In this document: positions 18,461 through 28,054 of the stretch, in pieces
Position numbering within the stretch: the first letter of the stretch is position 1
Layout: every line of letters starts with the position of its first letter
The notes under the pieces: model-generated
The model's input: the letters and a program-made list of their open reading frames with translations, nothing else
Database searches by the model: none
What the model was told of the DNA's origin: nothing
Program-made: the position numbers and the translations under genes
Origin: Flavobacteriales bacterium
GTDB taxonomy: Bacteria > Bacteroidota > Bacteroidia > Flavobacteriales_D > Crocinitomicaceae
Reading direction: 5' to 3'
DNA: 64,000 nt
NCBI GenBank assembly: GCA_947500755.1
Contig: CANMTO010000002.1
Span: forward strand, 85,895 to 149,894

Positions 18461-18693
18461 GGTATTTAATATATGTTGAAACGGTAGCCTCAAAAATAGT
18501 AACAGTTTGAAATTATTCCCCTCTTTTTATTCGGTCTATTCAAATTTTAGGTTTTATTGGCGTTTTATTTAATTTCATCGAACAATAAGTTCACGAGATG
18601 TCTCATAAAAAAAATCGCGTTTTTTTTTATCACCATGCAATTTTACTTTAAATTCGTGCGTCATTAGACCGCTAAACCATTTAAAAAGTACCT

Positions 18694-21087
18694 ATGAACT
18701 CTTTCAAATTACTTCTAAGCTCTATTTCAATTTGTCTTTCATTCTTAACGTTCGCCCAACCTGCGGCTTGTTTTAATGCTGATTTTGAAGACAACTCATT
18801 TACCAATTGGAATGGATTTTATGGGTCATGTTGTGCTATTAATACGCCAAACCAAGGATTTACCAATCAACACCAAATTATGGTTGGTCCAGGGAATGAT
18901 GCAATGGTAGCTCAATGTGCAACATTATCAATCGTTCCTCCGGGAGAGAATTTTTCTGCCATGGTTGGTGATTATACGGGTACCGGAGCACAAGCTGCGC
19001 GTTTACAATATACGTTCTCCATCACGCCACAATCAAACATGATCATCGTTAAATACGCGGTTGTCCTTGAAGATCCTGGGCACGGTATAGCCTCTCAGCC
19101 TCGATTTGAAGCACAACTTTATGATGCAGCAGGTACCCCGTTACCATGTACCTTTTATCAAGTTGCTGCAGGAAATGGTGTGCCTGGATTTCAAAACTGT
19201 GGTTCTTACCGTTGGAAAGATTGGACAACCTTTGGGGTAGATGTAACTGCTTATATGGGTCAAACTGTCACCCTTGATGTAGCAACGGGTGATTGCTCGT
19301 TGAGTGGCCACTGGGGATATGCCTACGTAAGTGCTTCATGCACCTCTTTAGACTTATCCGCATTCTATTGTCAGAACGGCGCCAACAATACGGCTACCCT
19401 TACAGCACCAAACGGTTTCGCGAATTATGTATGGACCAATGCCGTGACAAACGCCCAATTAGCAACAGGACAAATTGCTACGGTGAATATACAAGGTGTT
19501 GACACGGTAAATTGCACAATCACCTCAGCCAACGGGTGCATCGCCACGCTAACCACAGCTGTACTTCCTGCAGAGGTTATTGGCTCCATTGTAGACAGCA
19601 ATGTTTGTGCGGGTTATTCAACGATGCTTTTGAATAACACCTCGTATACTAATGCCGCGCCTGATTCAATTTTTTGGAGTGCTTCTGACGGTTATACGTC
19701 GAACGATACTACCTTTAACCACGTCTTTCCAGGACCTGGCTCTTACACTGTTGAAATGATAGTAACCAATACTGCAAATTGTGTCGACACTGTTAATACC
19801 GTAGTTGAGGTTTATGAAAACCCAGTAGCCGGTTTTGGGTTCGACGATGTTTGCTTGGGTCAAACCGCTATTTTTGAAGCCACAAGTTCTTTATTAGGCG
19901 GCGATACCATAACTAACTATTGGTATGTTAACAACGATACCTTGGTAGGCGATACCGTGATAGTTAATTTTAATGGACCCAATAACTATTTAGTTTCTCT
20001 ATTGGCAATGACGCAAAACGGATGTATCGATACCGTGTCACAAAGCTTTACCGTGTTCAATAATCCTACTGCCAATTTCGCGGTCGTAGAGTCGTGTATT
20101 GATCAGGCAGTACAGTTTAACAATACAACCACAGGAATATCAAATTCAACGACTTTTGAGTGGATGTACAACAACCAAATCTTGGATACGTCCGTTGATT
20201 TCTCCTATATCTTTAATACGCCCGGTACTCACAATATCTCGTTAATAGCTACCGACTCGTTCTCCGCAGTTGTTCAATGTGACGACACGATTAGTACTTC
20301 GTTCTTCGTGCACGATTACCCGACCTATTCTTACCTTGCTGATACCATTCAATGTGAAGACGTTCCTTTTGTTGTAAATAGTTTCCCGTTAATTTCTACC
20401 AATGAACCAATTTCATACACTTGGGATATTAACGGTGTTCAAGAAGATACTACGATCAACTTTAATACAGTAATTGCTACCCCTGGAGTTTATCAGTTTA
20501 CGTATACCGTTACGTCTGATTTCGGATGTGAAGTGGATACTACGTTTGACATGTACATCATGGCCACACCGATTCCTCCTGTACTTAGTTTCAATATTCC
20601 TGAATGTCCTGGTGACCCATTCTTTCTAAGCGCAACAGCAGAAGCCAATTCAACCATTGCATGGTCAGGCCCAAACAATTTTAACTCTACCCTATTTGAT
20701 GTGACTTTCCCATTAGACGAAAGCGGTATGGGAATTTACACCGCGTTTGTCACTTCAGAATATGGTTGTATCTCCGATACCTCTCAAATAGATGCTACCA
20801 TCACCTACATTATGAGCTTTAATGATTTTGACTTTCCGAATGTTGTATCTGCCAATGAAGATGGCACAAATGATTTCTTGGATTTAAAATCTTATTTCAT
20901 GACCTGTGATGAATTTACCTTATACATCTTCAACCGTTGGGGCAACTTGGTTTTTGAACAAGGACAAAACACTGCGTTCTTCCGAGGGCAAGACGCGAAT
21001 GGGAATGATTTAGAAGATGGGGTATATTCATACAAGCTAATCTTCGAAAACTACGAGAAACACGGATTTATCCATGTAGTTAGATAA
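18694..21087 (+). CDS. Large secreted PKD-repeat protein with T9SS type B (gliding motility-associated) sorting domain
   Basis: A 797-residue exported protein. The signal peptide (1-21) ends FA-QP. Residues about 24-210 look like a galactose-binding/jelly-roll module (DFEDNSFTNWNGF, Cys-rich). Several PKD-like domains follow (about 290-690), each with a P-G-x-Y/H-x-V/I-x-L/M strand such as FPGPGSYTVEMIV and FNTPGTHNISLIA. The last 90 residues are the CHU_C/type B sorting domain: FNRWGNLVFE, DLEDGVYSYKLIF. Type B domains are often anchored with help from a PorP/SprF-like protein; none is adjacent. It stands alone between its own promoter region and a strong terminator. The function is unknown; adhesion or matrix is a guess. 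Confidence 0.87.
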   Translation: MNSFKLLLSSISICLSFLTFAQPAACFNADFEDNSFTNWNGFYGSCCAINTPNQGFTNQHQIMVGPGNDAMVAQCATLSIVPPGENFSAMVGDYTGTGAQAARLQYTFSITPQSNMIIVKYAVVLEDPGHGIASQPRFEAQLYDAAGTPLPCTFYQVAAGNGVPGFQNCGSYRWKDWTTFGVDVTAYMGQTVTLDVATGDCSLSGHWGYAYVSASCTSLDLSAFYCQNGANNTATLTAPNGFANYVWTNAVTNAQLATGQIATVNIQGVDTVNCTITSANGCIATLTTAVLPAEVIGSIVDSNVCAGYSTMLLNNTSYTNAAPDSIFWSASDGYTSNDTTFNHVFPGPGSYTVEMIVTNTANCVDTVNTVVEVYENPVAGFGFDDVCLGQTAIFEATSSLLGGDTITNYWYVNNDTLVGDTVIVNFNGPNNYLVSLLAMTQNGCIDTVSQSFTVFNNPTANFAVVESCIDQAVQFNNTTTGISNSTTFEWMYNNQILDTSVDFSYIFNTPGTHNISLIATDSFSAVVQCDDTISTSFFVHDYPTYSYLADTIQCEDVPFVVNSFPLISTNEPISYTWDINGVQEDTTINFNTVIATPGVYQFTYTVTSDFGCEVDTTFDMYIMATPIPPVLSFNIPECPGDPFFLSATAEANSTIAWSGPNNFNSTLFDVTFPLDESGMGIYTAFVTSEYGCISDTSQIDATITYIMSFNDFDFPNVVSANEDGTNDFLDLKSYFMTCDEFTLYIFNRWGNLVFEQGQNTAFFRGQDANGNDLEDGVYSYKLIFENYEKHGFIHVVR

Positions 21088-21107
21088 ACGTATCCAACTC
21101 TTAAATT

Positions 21108-21140
21108 AAAAAAGGCAGAATTACTTCTGCCTTTTTTTTT
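21108..21140. terminator. Terminator after PKD/type B protein
   Basis: AAAAAAGGCAGAA-TTAC-TTCTGCCTTTTTT followed by more T; 13-bp stem, usable on both strands for the two converging genes. Confidence 0.88.
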
Positions 21141-21166
21141 ATCGAAAATCTTAGACTTAATGTCTC

Positions 21167-21691
21167 TTAAAACAATTGTTGAAACTCCGCTTTCAATGCG
21201 TCTATCGCTATTTCGGAAGGCAGGGGATTTATTTCCGCGGATAAGGTAATAACTGCGGCTGCAAGATCATTGGATGAAGCTTCAACGCCTAATTGAGATG
21301 CTGCCACATTAATTAGTTTGACTGTTTCTTCTTTTGCATTTTTAAGCAAATTCCAGGCGTTTGATGAAATGAACATCTGCTGCGCCACGTTATGATCGTA
21401 TTCATCTCGAATCGCTTTCAAAACCAAGGTCTGCAAAACAAGTGCATTCATATTCGGCTGGTTCATACGCAGGACAATTGACGAGGGATGAATTCGTTCC
21501 ATATAAAGAATAACACGTTGATACGCCTCCATGCGATGTGTAATAAAAAACTCTTGGCGTTGCTTTTTCAATTCCCCCTGAAGCATTATGGACTCATTGA
21601 AATTTAATTTCTTGAGGAAATGTTGTACAATAATCACAAGGGCAATGGTGAAAGCTACAGCGACAATCGCTAAGGCAAAAATTTCATTCAT
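21167..21691 (-). CDS. Conserved small membrane-anchored protein of unknown function
   Basis: A 174-residue protein with one N-terminal membrane helix (about 4-24, FALAIVAVAFTIALVIIVQHF) and a helical cytosolic remainder. The sequence FFITHRMEAYQRVILYMERIHPSSIVLR and the downstream A-I-R-D-E-Y-D-H-N-V-A-Q-Q segment look like a conserved flavobacterial family, but I cannot name it with certainty. No catalytic motif is visible. It ends near the shared terminator and is divergent from the symporter gene. It is not related to its neighbours in any way I can see. Confidence 0.7.
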   Translation of the reverse strand: MNEIFALAIVAVAFTIALVIIVQHFLKKLNFNESIMLQGELKKQRQEFFITHRMEAYQRVILYMERIHPSSIVLRMNQPNMNALVLQTLVLKAIRDEYDHNVAQQMFISSNAWNLLKNAKEETVKLINVAASQLGVEASSNDLAAAVITLSAEINPLPSEIAIDALKAEFQQLF

Positions 21692-21792
21692 AAGTTAATC
21701 TTTTTTTGGCAAATATACTTTTTCTTTAACGCTACAAATGAACGAGTAGGCAGAGAATTAAGTTACATCGGAAACAATATCAATGAAAACAC

Positions 21793-21800
21793 TATTTTTA
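21793..21800 (+). promoter_or_regulatory. -7-like box TATTTTTA before symporter gene
   Basis: TAnnTTTA box 4 nt before ATG 21805 (spacer CCTG), the same geometry as many other genes in the window. Confidence 0.45.
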
Positions 21801-21804
21801 CCTG

Positions 21805-23262
21805 ATGAAAGATTACATCCTACTGGGGGTATTATTCCTTTATTTTATCATATTGCTTGCCATTTCTTGGTTTACATCAAGAAATGCCACAACGAACAGC
21901 TTTTTTTCAGGAGATAAAAAAAGTGCCTGGTATCTTGTCGCATTCGGAATGATCGGAACCTCCTTATCCGGAGTCACCTTTGTTTCCGTTCCCGGTAAGG
22001 TGCTTTCAAGCGGATGGCATTATTATCAATTGGTGCTTGGCTTTTTCATTGGCTATTTTGTCGTGGCATATGTCCTTTTACCCATTTATTATCGATTAAA
22101 GCTTACCTCGATATACACGTACCTCGAACACCGCCTCGGACTCAATGCCTACCAATGGGGTGCTGGATATTTTATTCTTTCAAGAACACTTGGAGCTACG
22201 GTTAGACTTTATTTGGTTATTAATGTGCTGCAACTGTTCATCTTTGATAAACTTGGAATTCCTTTTTGGCTAAGTACACTAACCATAATCTTAATGATTG
22301 TTGCCTACACCCTCAAAGGAGGTGTAAAAACGATTGTTTGGACTGATACACTCCAAACCACCTTCATGCTATTGGCATTAATCGTTTGTATCTTTTCCAT
22401 TCAAAGTAAATTAAACTTGGGCTGGAACGATATTATCAACACCATGAGTTCGAACAAGCTGATGGGCTTATGGGAAACCAATTGGCTAAAAGGTGATTAC
22501 TTCTTAAAACATATTATTGGTGGTGCATTTATTACAATCGCTATGACTGGATTGGATCAAGAAATGATGCAAAAAAATATCAGTGTAAAATCATTGAAGG
22601 ATGCTCAAAAAAATATGGTCGTCTTTAGCATTACGCTTCTTGCTATTAATGCCTTATTCTTATTACTTGGAGGGGTTCTTTCTTTATACATTGGCCAACT
22701 GGGAATAGAAGTAGCCCCAGATGATTTATTTCCTTACGTCGTTCAAAACTACCTTCCTTTCGGTGTTTTTGTAATTTTTATAGTGGGCTTAATCTCTGCC
22801 CTATTTCCCTCCGTTGATGGAGCAATAACCGCACTCACTGCCTCGTTTTGCATTGACGTCATTGGGTTTAATCGTAAGAACTTTGAAGAGGAAAAAAAGA
22901 AGCGCGTTAAACGATGGATTCATTTAAGTTTTGCCGTGTTATTTATGATTCTTGTATTTTTATTCAAATGGTTAGATAATAAAAGTATTGTTGACCTAAT
23001 TTTTGATATCGCAGGATATACGTATGGTCCACTCCTAGGATTATTTGCATTTGGAATCCTTACAAAAAGACAATTAATCCATCCGAAAATAGTCGTTATA
23101 AGCTTAGTTTCTCCCCTGCTCTGCTATCTACTAAAAACCTATTCCTCTTCCCTGTTAGGTTCGTATCAAATCGGAAATGAACTTTTAATCTTGAACGGAA
23201 CCATTACGTTTATCCTATTATTTATTTTCAGTAAAACCAAGCATCATGTCGCTACGCATTAA
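21805..23262 (+). CDS. Sodium:solute symporter (SSS family)
   Basis: A 485-residue protein with about 13 membrane helices, full length for SSS transporters. Family signatures are GMIGTSLSGVTFVSVPG (about 50-66), LTSIYTYLEHRLG (about 97-109), GGVKTIVWTDTLQTTFML (about 173-190) and the GLISALFPSVDGAITALTAS segment (about 330-349) that carries the second Na+ site. Such proteins take up sugars, amino acids, sialic acid or other organic solutes with Na+; the substrate cannot be told here. The gene overlaps the GlmU-like gene by 17 nt, which need not mean linked function. Confidence 0.92.
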   Translation: MKDYILLGVLFLYFIILLAISWFTSRNATTNSFFSGDKKSAWYLVAFGMIGTSLSGVTFVSVPGKVLSSGWHYYQLVLGFFIGYFVVAYVLLPIYYRLKLTSIYTYLEHRLGLNAYQWGAGYFILSRTLGATVRLYLVINVLQLFIFDKLGIPFWLSTLTIILMIVAYTLKGGVKTIVWTDTLQTTFMLLALIVCIFSIQSKLNLGWNDIINTMSSNKLMGLWETNWLKGDYFLKHIIGGAFITIAMTGLDQEMMQKNISVKSLKDAQKNMVVFSITLLAINALFLLLGGVLSLYIGQLGIEVAPDDLFPYVVQNYLPFGVFVIFIVGLISALFPSVDGAITALTASFCIDVIGFNRKNFEEEKKKRVKRWIHLSFAVLFMILVFLFKWLDNKSIVDLIFDIAGYTYGPLLGLFAFGILTKRQLIHPKIVVISLVSPLLCYLLKTYSSSLLGSYQIGNELLILNGTITFILLFIFSKTKHHVATH

Positions 23263-24394
23263 TCTGAATGATCGTTCATCTCACCTTAAGTTAGCACCTC
23301 ATTCACTGACTAAACCTTCTGGGTTCTTAAGGTGTGGAATGCTAACAAACGAGGAACGGTATAAGCTGCTGAGCCCTGAAATACAGGTCGGATTCCTTAC
23401 TGCCACTTATTTAGAAGCGCACTTCCCCTCATTGAATCAAGCGATTGATGTAAATGCAAGCATTATTCCTACCCCTGATTTCATTCGTGCACTGAACGCT
23501 TTAAATGCGAATGAATACTTAAGCTACAAGGGAGAAATCCTCGCTACTTTTGGTGAATCAGACAAAGAAATAGCATATACAGGGACACCTATAATTCAGG
23601 TAATCAATCGATGGGATTTATTTAAATTGAATGGACAGGTACTTGCATTGGATTTTGACTTAATGACTTCCCACAATAAATCTCAAGCGCTCCCATCTAC
23701 ATGCACGCTCATTGGAAATCCAGACTTACTCTTTATTGAGGAGGGGGCGATTGTTCAAGCCGTAACATTGAACGTTACCAGTGGTCCTATATACATCGGA
23801 GTAAATTCCGAGATCATGGAGGGTTCATTGATTCGTGGACCTTTCGCACTTTGCGAATACGGACAAGTGAAAATGGGAGCTAAAATTTATGGTGCAACAA
23901 CGATTGGCCCTTATTGTAAAGTGGGTGGGGAAATTAACAATGTCATTTTCGAAGGATATGCTAATAAATCCCACGATGGATTTCTTGGGAATGGATATAT
24001 TGGTTCTTGGTGCAATATTGGGGCTGACACCAATGCATCGAACCTCATGAATAATTACGGCATCGTTGATGTGCATGACTATGATACCGGCAAAACAACC
24101 TCCTCTGGAGAACAATTCGTTGGTTTGCACATGGGAGATCATTCAAAATGTGGGATTAACACGATGTTTAATACAGGGACCGCACTTGGTGTAGGATGTA
24201 ATGTTTACGGTCCGGGCTTCTTCAAAAAGCACATTCCTTCTTTCAGTTTTGGTGAGCCTACACGCCTATTCCCGTATCGCTTGGATAAGGCATTGGAAGG
24301 CATTGAAAGCATGATGTCGCGCCGTGGAAAAACCTTATCCGAAAGTGAATTGACTATCCTCAATCACATTCATACCAACCGAGAATCATTTTAA
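23246..24394 (+). CDS. GlmU-like putative sugar nucleotidyltransferase with left-handed beta-helix
   Basis: A 382-residue protein. The N-terminal part (about 1-185) is a degenerate nucleotidyltransferase-like domain: it lacks the GGxGTR loop but has the LRCGMLTNEERYKLL region seen in the Bacteroidetes 'GlmU family protein' group. The C-terminal half has hexapeptide repeats (about 190-345: IYIGVNSEIMEGSLIRGPFAL, IYGATTIGPYCKVGGEINN, LGVGCNVYGPG) forming a left-handed beta-helix, usually an acyltransferase or trimerisation module. The start overlaps the symporter gene by 17 nt and the stop overlaps the convergent M14 gene by 9 nt. The actual reaction is not known. Confidence 0.8.
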   Translation: MSLRINLNDRSSHLKLAPHSLTKPSGFLRCGMLTNEERYKLLSPEIQVGFLTATYLEAHFPSLNQAIDVNASIIPTPDFIRALNALNANEYLSYKGEILATFGESDKEIAYTGTPIIQVINRWDLFKLNGQVLALDFDLMTSHNKSQALPSTCTLIGNPDLLFIEEGAIVQAVTLNVTSGPIYIGVNSEIMEGSLIRGPFALCEYGQVKMGAKIYGATTIGPYCKVGGEINNVIFEGYANKSHDGFLGNGYIGSWCNIGADTNASNLMNNYGIVDVHDYDTGKTTSSGEQFVGLHMGDHSKCGINTMFNTGTALGVGCNVYGPGFFKKHIPSFSFGEPTRLFPYRLDKALEGIESMMSRRGKTLSESELTILNHIHTNRESF

Positions 24395-26098
24395 TTCATA
24401 CACGGGCAACAGCATGTAACTTGGCTCAAAGTAGGCACTATGCTGATAAATATAGTATAGCTGCTGCCATTCTGAATTGGCAAATTCTTTATCTGCCACC
24501 TTTTTAGCTTCGTATTCTTGACGTAATTCAGGATTAGCCTGTAAAATACTTCGCAATTTTTCCACAAATACGTAATTCGAAAAGTACTCTTTTTCTTGAA
24601 GGTAGGAATCAAAATAATTCCATGTAAAATAAGAGTCTTCACACATGGGCTGCAATACGGCATGCAGAAATAAAGATCCGTTTTGATTGGTTGGAATAAG
24701 CACATCACCCGGACGAAAATTTATGTTCATGGAAACTTTTTCAATCGCCTTGTTGGGATGTAAATAGTGTCCTTCATACGGCTTAGAAATTGCATCAAAG
24801 GAACGGACAACTTGTGCATTCACGTTCAGTATTTTTTCTTGATTCAACACTTCGAACAAGATATTATTCGCTTTAAGTTGATCTATTATCCGATGCTCTT
24901 GTCCACGAATAATGTAGAACTGAGGAATTTCAACAGAATCTATGGGAACATAGGTTCGAAAGAAGGGAATCGACTTTTGATAAGGCAAGTTGCGATCATA
25001 GGTCAAATGAGATAGTCCCGTGATATCGTTTGTATCTTGCACCGCCGTAAACCCTTTAAATTGTATTGAATCAGCGGCAGAAGTCCTGGAATAATTGAAT
25101 CTAAAATACCGCTGACTCCCCTCCCACTCATGCGCTTTTTCTCGAGCCAATTCAATTTGAGACGCATGATCAACAGTCCATTTCACCAATTCATTCATAA
25201 AGTCATGCGTGGCTTTAACCCGATTTGGAAAGGGCTTGAGCATATGCGTTTCTACTGTAAAAGAGATCACATTAAACAAGGAAGCGTATCCCATAGCATA
25301 ACGTGGAAGATCATTAAATTGATAGATCCCTGAGTCAGGTGTTTCTTTTACTGATTCCACATAAGGAAACAAATCCCACTTCGATTTTTTTAATGCCTGC
25401 GTTAATTGTGGCAGCATCGAACCATATATTAGTTTTCTTAATGAAGGCGCGATTCGTTCACGTAAGGATGAGATATACGTTAAGGTATATTGATAGTCCG
25501 CCCCATTGGATACGTGATTATCCACAAACACATCCGGATTCAAGGCATGGAAAATCTTAGCAAACGTACGTGCGTTTTCGCTATCCATTTTGGTGAAGTC
25601 ACGATTCAGATCCAGGTTTTGGGCATTCCCTCGAAACCCATAAAGCTCAGGTCCGTTCTGGTTCGCCCTACTCGTAGCGCTTCGGGTTAACATACCCCCG
25701 ACATTATATGCAGGAATAAAAGCCACCACTGGGTCATTCGGATTAATACTGTCCAAACGAATATAGTTTTCCGTATAAATCAAGCACGCATTTATACCAT
25801 CGGGTTCACCCGGATGAATTGCATTATTAAAGAGTAGTGTTGTCCCTTTTTTTGCTTTCAAGAATGTAGCCGATGAATCTTCAGCACCGTTTAATATACA
25901 TACATATAGTGGCAGGCCGGGAACATCAGATGGACCCATATTGTATAAACTAACCAACGGACTTTCTTTATCCATTCGTTTAAGTTCATCAATTAAGCGA
26001 TAATAATCCGGGGAGGTATTTCCGGTCCATTTTGATTGTGCCCGCAAACTCAACCCCGTGCTTATTATGATAAGTAAAGAAAAAACAACTCTCATCAT
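24386..26098 (-). CDS. M14-family zinc carboxypeptidase-like protein, secreted
   Basis: About 570 residues. The signal peptide starts at one of two tandem ATGs (26098, 26095) and ends LRA-QS. The M14 zinc ligands are visible: HPGEPDGINA (H and E of the HxxE motif, about 92-101) and the later His in VDNHVSNGADY. A candidate catalytic glutamate is in FTVETHMLKPF (about 285-295). The C-terminal 230 residues have no motif I can assign. The family includes carboxypeptidases and amidases that trim peptides or cell-wall peptides. A TACCTTTA box lies 4 nt upstream of ATG 26098, in a 53-bp gap shared with trmD. The longer in-frame start at 26116 is upstream of this box and less likely. Confidence 0.88.
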   Translation of the reverse strand: MMRVVFSLLIIISTGLSLRAQSKWTGNTSPDYYRLIDELKRMDKESPLVSLYNMGPSDVPGLPLYVCILNGAEDSSATFLKAKKGTTLLFNNAIHPGEPDGINACLIYTENYIRLDSINPNDPVVAFIPAYNVGGMLTRSATSRANQNGPELYGFRGNAQNLDLNRDFTKMDSENARTFAKIFHALNPDVFVDNHVSNGADYQYTLTYISSLRERIAPSLRKLIYGSMLPQLTQALKKSKWDLFPYVESVKETPDSGIYQFNDLPRYAMGYASLFNVISFTVETHMLKPFPNRVKATHDFMNELVKWTVDHASQIELAREKAHEWEGSQRYFRFNYSRTSAADSIQFKGFTAVQDTNDITGLSHLTYDRNLPYQKSIPFFRTYVPIDSVEIPQFYIIRGQEHRIIDQLKANNILFEVLNQEKILNVNAQVVRSFDAISKPYEGHYLHPNKAIEKVSMNINFRPGDVLIPTNQNGSLFLHAVLQPMCEDSYFTWNYFDSYLQEKEYFSNYVFVEKLRSILQANPELRQEYEAKKVADKEFANSEWQQLYYIYQHSAYFEPSYMLLPVYELK

Positions 26099-26102
26099 AA
26101 GG

Positions 26103-26110
26103 TAAAGGTA
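26103..26110 (-). promoter_or_regulatory. -7-like box TACCTTTA before M14 gene
   Basis: TAnnTTTA box 4 nt before ATG 26098 (spacer CCTT). Confidence 0.45.
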
Positions 26111-26140
26111 GCACATGCAAACGAATTGACGGGTATTTCC

Positions 26141-26148
26141 TACCTTTG
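26141..26148 (+). promoter_or_regulatory. -7 box TACCTTTG before trmD
   Basis: TAnnTTTG match 3 nt before ATG 26152. It supports ATG 26152 over the in-frame TTG at 26146, which lies inside the box. Confidence 0.55.
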
Positions 26149-26151
26149 AAC

Positions 26152-26826
26152 ATGCGAATTGATATCCTTACGATTTTGCCCAAACTTTTTGATGGACCAT
26201 TTTCGGATTCCATCCTAAAACGTGCCCAAGAAAAGGGTCGTGTATACATACATTTGCACAATATCAGGGATTATTCAACCGATAAGCATAAAAATGTGGA
26301 CGATTATCAATACGGAGGCGGCGCCGGAATGGTAATGCGTATTGAACCGATCGCAGCATGTATAGATCAACTCAAAGCGGAACGCACCTATGATGAAATC
26401 ATCTACATGACTCCTGATGGCGAACTCTTAGAACAAGGTACGTCCAATCAACTTTCATTAAAAGGAAATCTAATGATCTTGTGTGGACATTATAAAGGCG
26501 TAGATGATCGAATTAGACAACACTACATCACTAAAGAAATTTCTATTGGGTCGTATGTGCTATCTGGCGGAGAACTTGCTGCTGCAGTATTAGTAGATTC
26601 TATCATTAGATTGATTCCAGGGGTATTAAACGACGAAACCTCGGCCTTAACAGACAGTTTTCAAGACCAATTACTTTCTCCTCCAGTGTACACTAGACCA
26701 CCGGTTTACAAAGGTTGGAGTGTCCCCGATGTATTACTCAGCGGAAATTCTCAAGAAATTGACCGATGGAGAGAAGATCAAGCGCTTGAACGTACAAAAT
26801 CCAGAAGGCCTGATTTATTGGATTAA
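26152..26826 (+). CDS. trmD: tRNA (guanine37-N1)-methyltransferase
   Basis: Methylates G37 next to the anticodon to prevent frameshifting; uses S-adenosylmethionine bound in a SPOUT trefoil knot. The 224-residue protein starts [17 protein letters not shown]. It has [10 protein letters not shown] (about 50-59), [12 protein letters not shown] (about 109-120) and the knot segment [21 protein letters not shown] (about 128-148), where most family members have EISIGDYVLTGGE. The C-terminal linker and helix contain the typical [10 protein letters not shown] and [10 protein letters not shown]. Unusually for the gene, there is no rpsP/rimM/rplS context here. Confidence 0.97.
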   Translation: MRIDILTILPKLFDGPFSDSILKRAQEKGRVYIHLHNIRDYSTDKHKNVDDYQYGGGAGMVMRIEPIAACIDQLKAERTYDEIIYMTPDGELLEQGTSNQLSLKGNLMILCGHYKGVDDRIRQHYITKEISIGSYVLSGGELAAAVLVDSIIRLIPGVLNDETSALTDSFQDQLLSPPVYTRPPVYKGWSVPDVLLSGNSQEIDRWREDQALERTKSRRPDLLD

Positions 26827-26845
26827 CGGATACGATCATAATTCG

Positions 26846-26853
26846 TAACTTTG
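26846..26853 (+). promoter_or_regulatory. -7 box TAACTTTG before aminotransferase gene
   Basis: TAnnTTTG match 4 nt before ATG 26858. Confidence 0.55.
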
Positions 26854-26857
26854 CAGT

Positions 26858-28054
26858 ATGATTGAACTCTCTGAACGATTAAACGCCATGGAAGAGTCAG
26901 CGACGCTGGCAATGGCACGGTTAAGTCGCGAATTAAAAGCGCAAGGAAAAGACATCATTTCATTGTCTTTAGGTGAACCGGATTTTAACACACCCCAGTT
27001 CATTAAGGACGCAGCGGTGGTTGGTATAGAACAAAATTTTACCACTTATACTCCGGTGTCTGGTTATGATGATCTCCGCGAGCGGATTTCTCACAAATTC
27101 ATGCGCGATAATGGACTGAACTATCCAAAGGAACAAATTGTAGTTTCTACCGGTGCAAAACAATCGATTGCCAACGTAGTATTGAGTTTAATTAATCCGG
27201 GGGATGAAGTAATAATACCAGCACCATATTGGGTTTCATACATTGAAATCGTTAAAATGGCCGGCGGAATCCCAGTGGTAATTCATGCAGGAATTGAGCA
27301 AGATTTTAAAATTAATGCCGGGCAATTCGAGGCAGTAATTACCTCAAAAACCAGGTTATTTATTTTCTCCTCGCCATGTAATCCCACAGGTTCTGTATAC
27401 ACCAAAGAAGAATTGCGCGGGTTGGCTGATGTTTTAGTGAAGCATCCCGATCTTGTAGCCTTATCGGATGAGATTTACGAGCATATTCGGTTTGAAGGTG
27501 AACACGCAAGCTTAGCCCAATTTTCAGAAATATTCGACCAGGTGGTGACCGTAAATGGCGTGTCCAAAGCATGGGCAATGACGGGTTGGCGACTAGGGTA
27601 TATTGGCGCAAGTAAACAAATTGCAGATGCGTGTAATAAAATTCAAGGGCAATTTACATCAGGAACAAGTTCCATAACACAGCGCGCAGCAATTGCAGCG
27701 ATGGATGCTGACCCAAGCGTATTGAAAGAAATGGTAGAAACGTTTCACAAACGACGGGACTTGGTACTTTCCTATTTGAATAAAATCCCTGATGTTAAAT
27801 GCAACGTACCAACAGGAGCTTTTTATTTATTTCCGGATGTATCCGCTTATTTTGGATCAAAAGATGGAGACCAATTAATTAAAGATGGCGATGACTTGTG
27901 CATGTATTTATTGCGTGAAGGAAACATTGCGCTAGTAGACGGCAAAGGATTCGGAGCGCCAAATTGCATCCGTATAAGTTATGCTGCATCCGAAGAACTG
28001 CTCATCAAAGCAATGGAACGTTTAACAGCAGCCTTAGCCAAATTAAGTCGATGA
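26858..28054 (+). CDS. PLP-dependent aminotransferase (class I, aspartate aminotransferase-like)
   Basis: A 398-residue fold-type I aminotransferase that moves amino groups between amino and keto acids. It opens MIELSERLNAMEESATLAMA and has LSLGEPDFNTP (about 35-45). The PLP phosphate-contact region is STGAKQSIANV (about 93-103), and the substrate/PLP motif is SSPCNPTGSVYT (about 169-180). The PLP lysine lies in VSKAWAMTGWRLGYIG (about 232-247). This matches the Igamma AspC group of Thermus and Bacillus. The stop overlaps the heptose kinase start as ATGA. Whether aspartate is the true substrate is inference; aromatic and prephenate activities occur in the same group. Confidence 0.93.
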   Translation: MIELSERLNAMEESATLAMARLSRELKAQGKDIISLSLGEPDFNTPQFIKDAAVVGIEQNFTTYTPVSGYDDLRERISHKFMRDNGLNYPKEQIVVSTGAKQSIANVVLSLINPGDEVIIPAPYWVSYIEIVKMAGGIPVVIHAGIEQDFKINAGQFEAVITSKTRLFIFSSPCNPTGSVYTKEELRGLADVLVKHPDLVALSDEIYEHIRFEGEHASLAQFSEIFDQVVTVNGVSKAWAMTGWRLGYIGASKQIADACNKIQGQFTSGTSSITQRAAIAAMDADPSVLKEMVETFHKRRDLVLSYLNKIPDVKCNVPTGAFYLFPDVSAYFGSKDGDQLIKDGDDLCMYLLREGNIALVDGKGFGAPNCIRISYAASEELLIKAMERLTAALAKLSR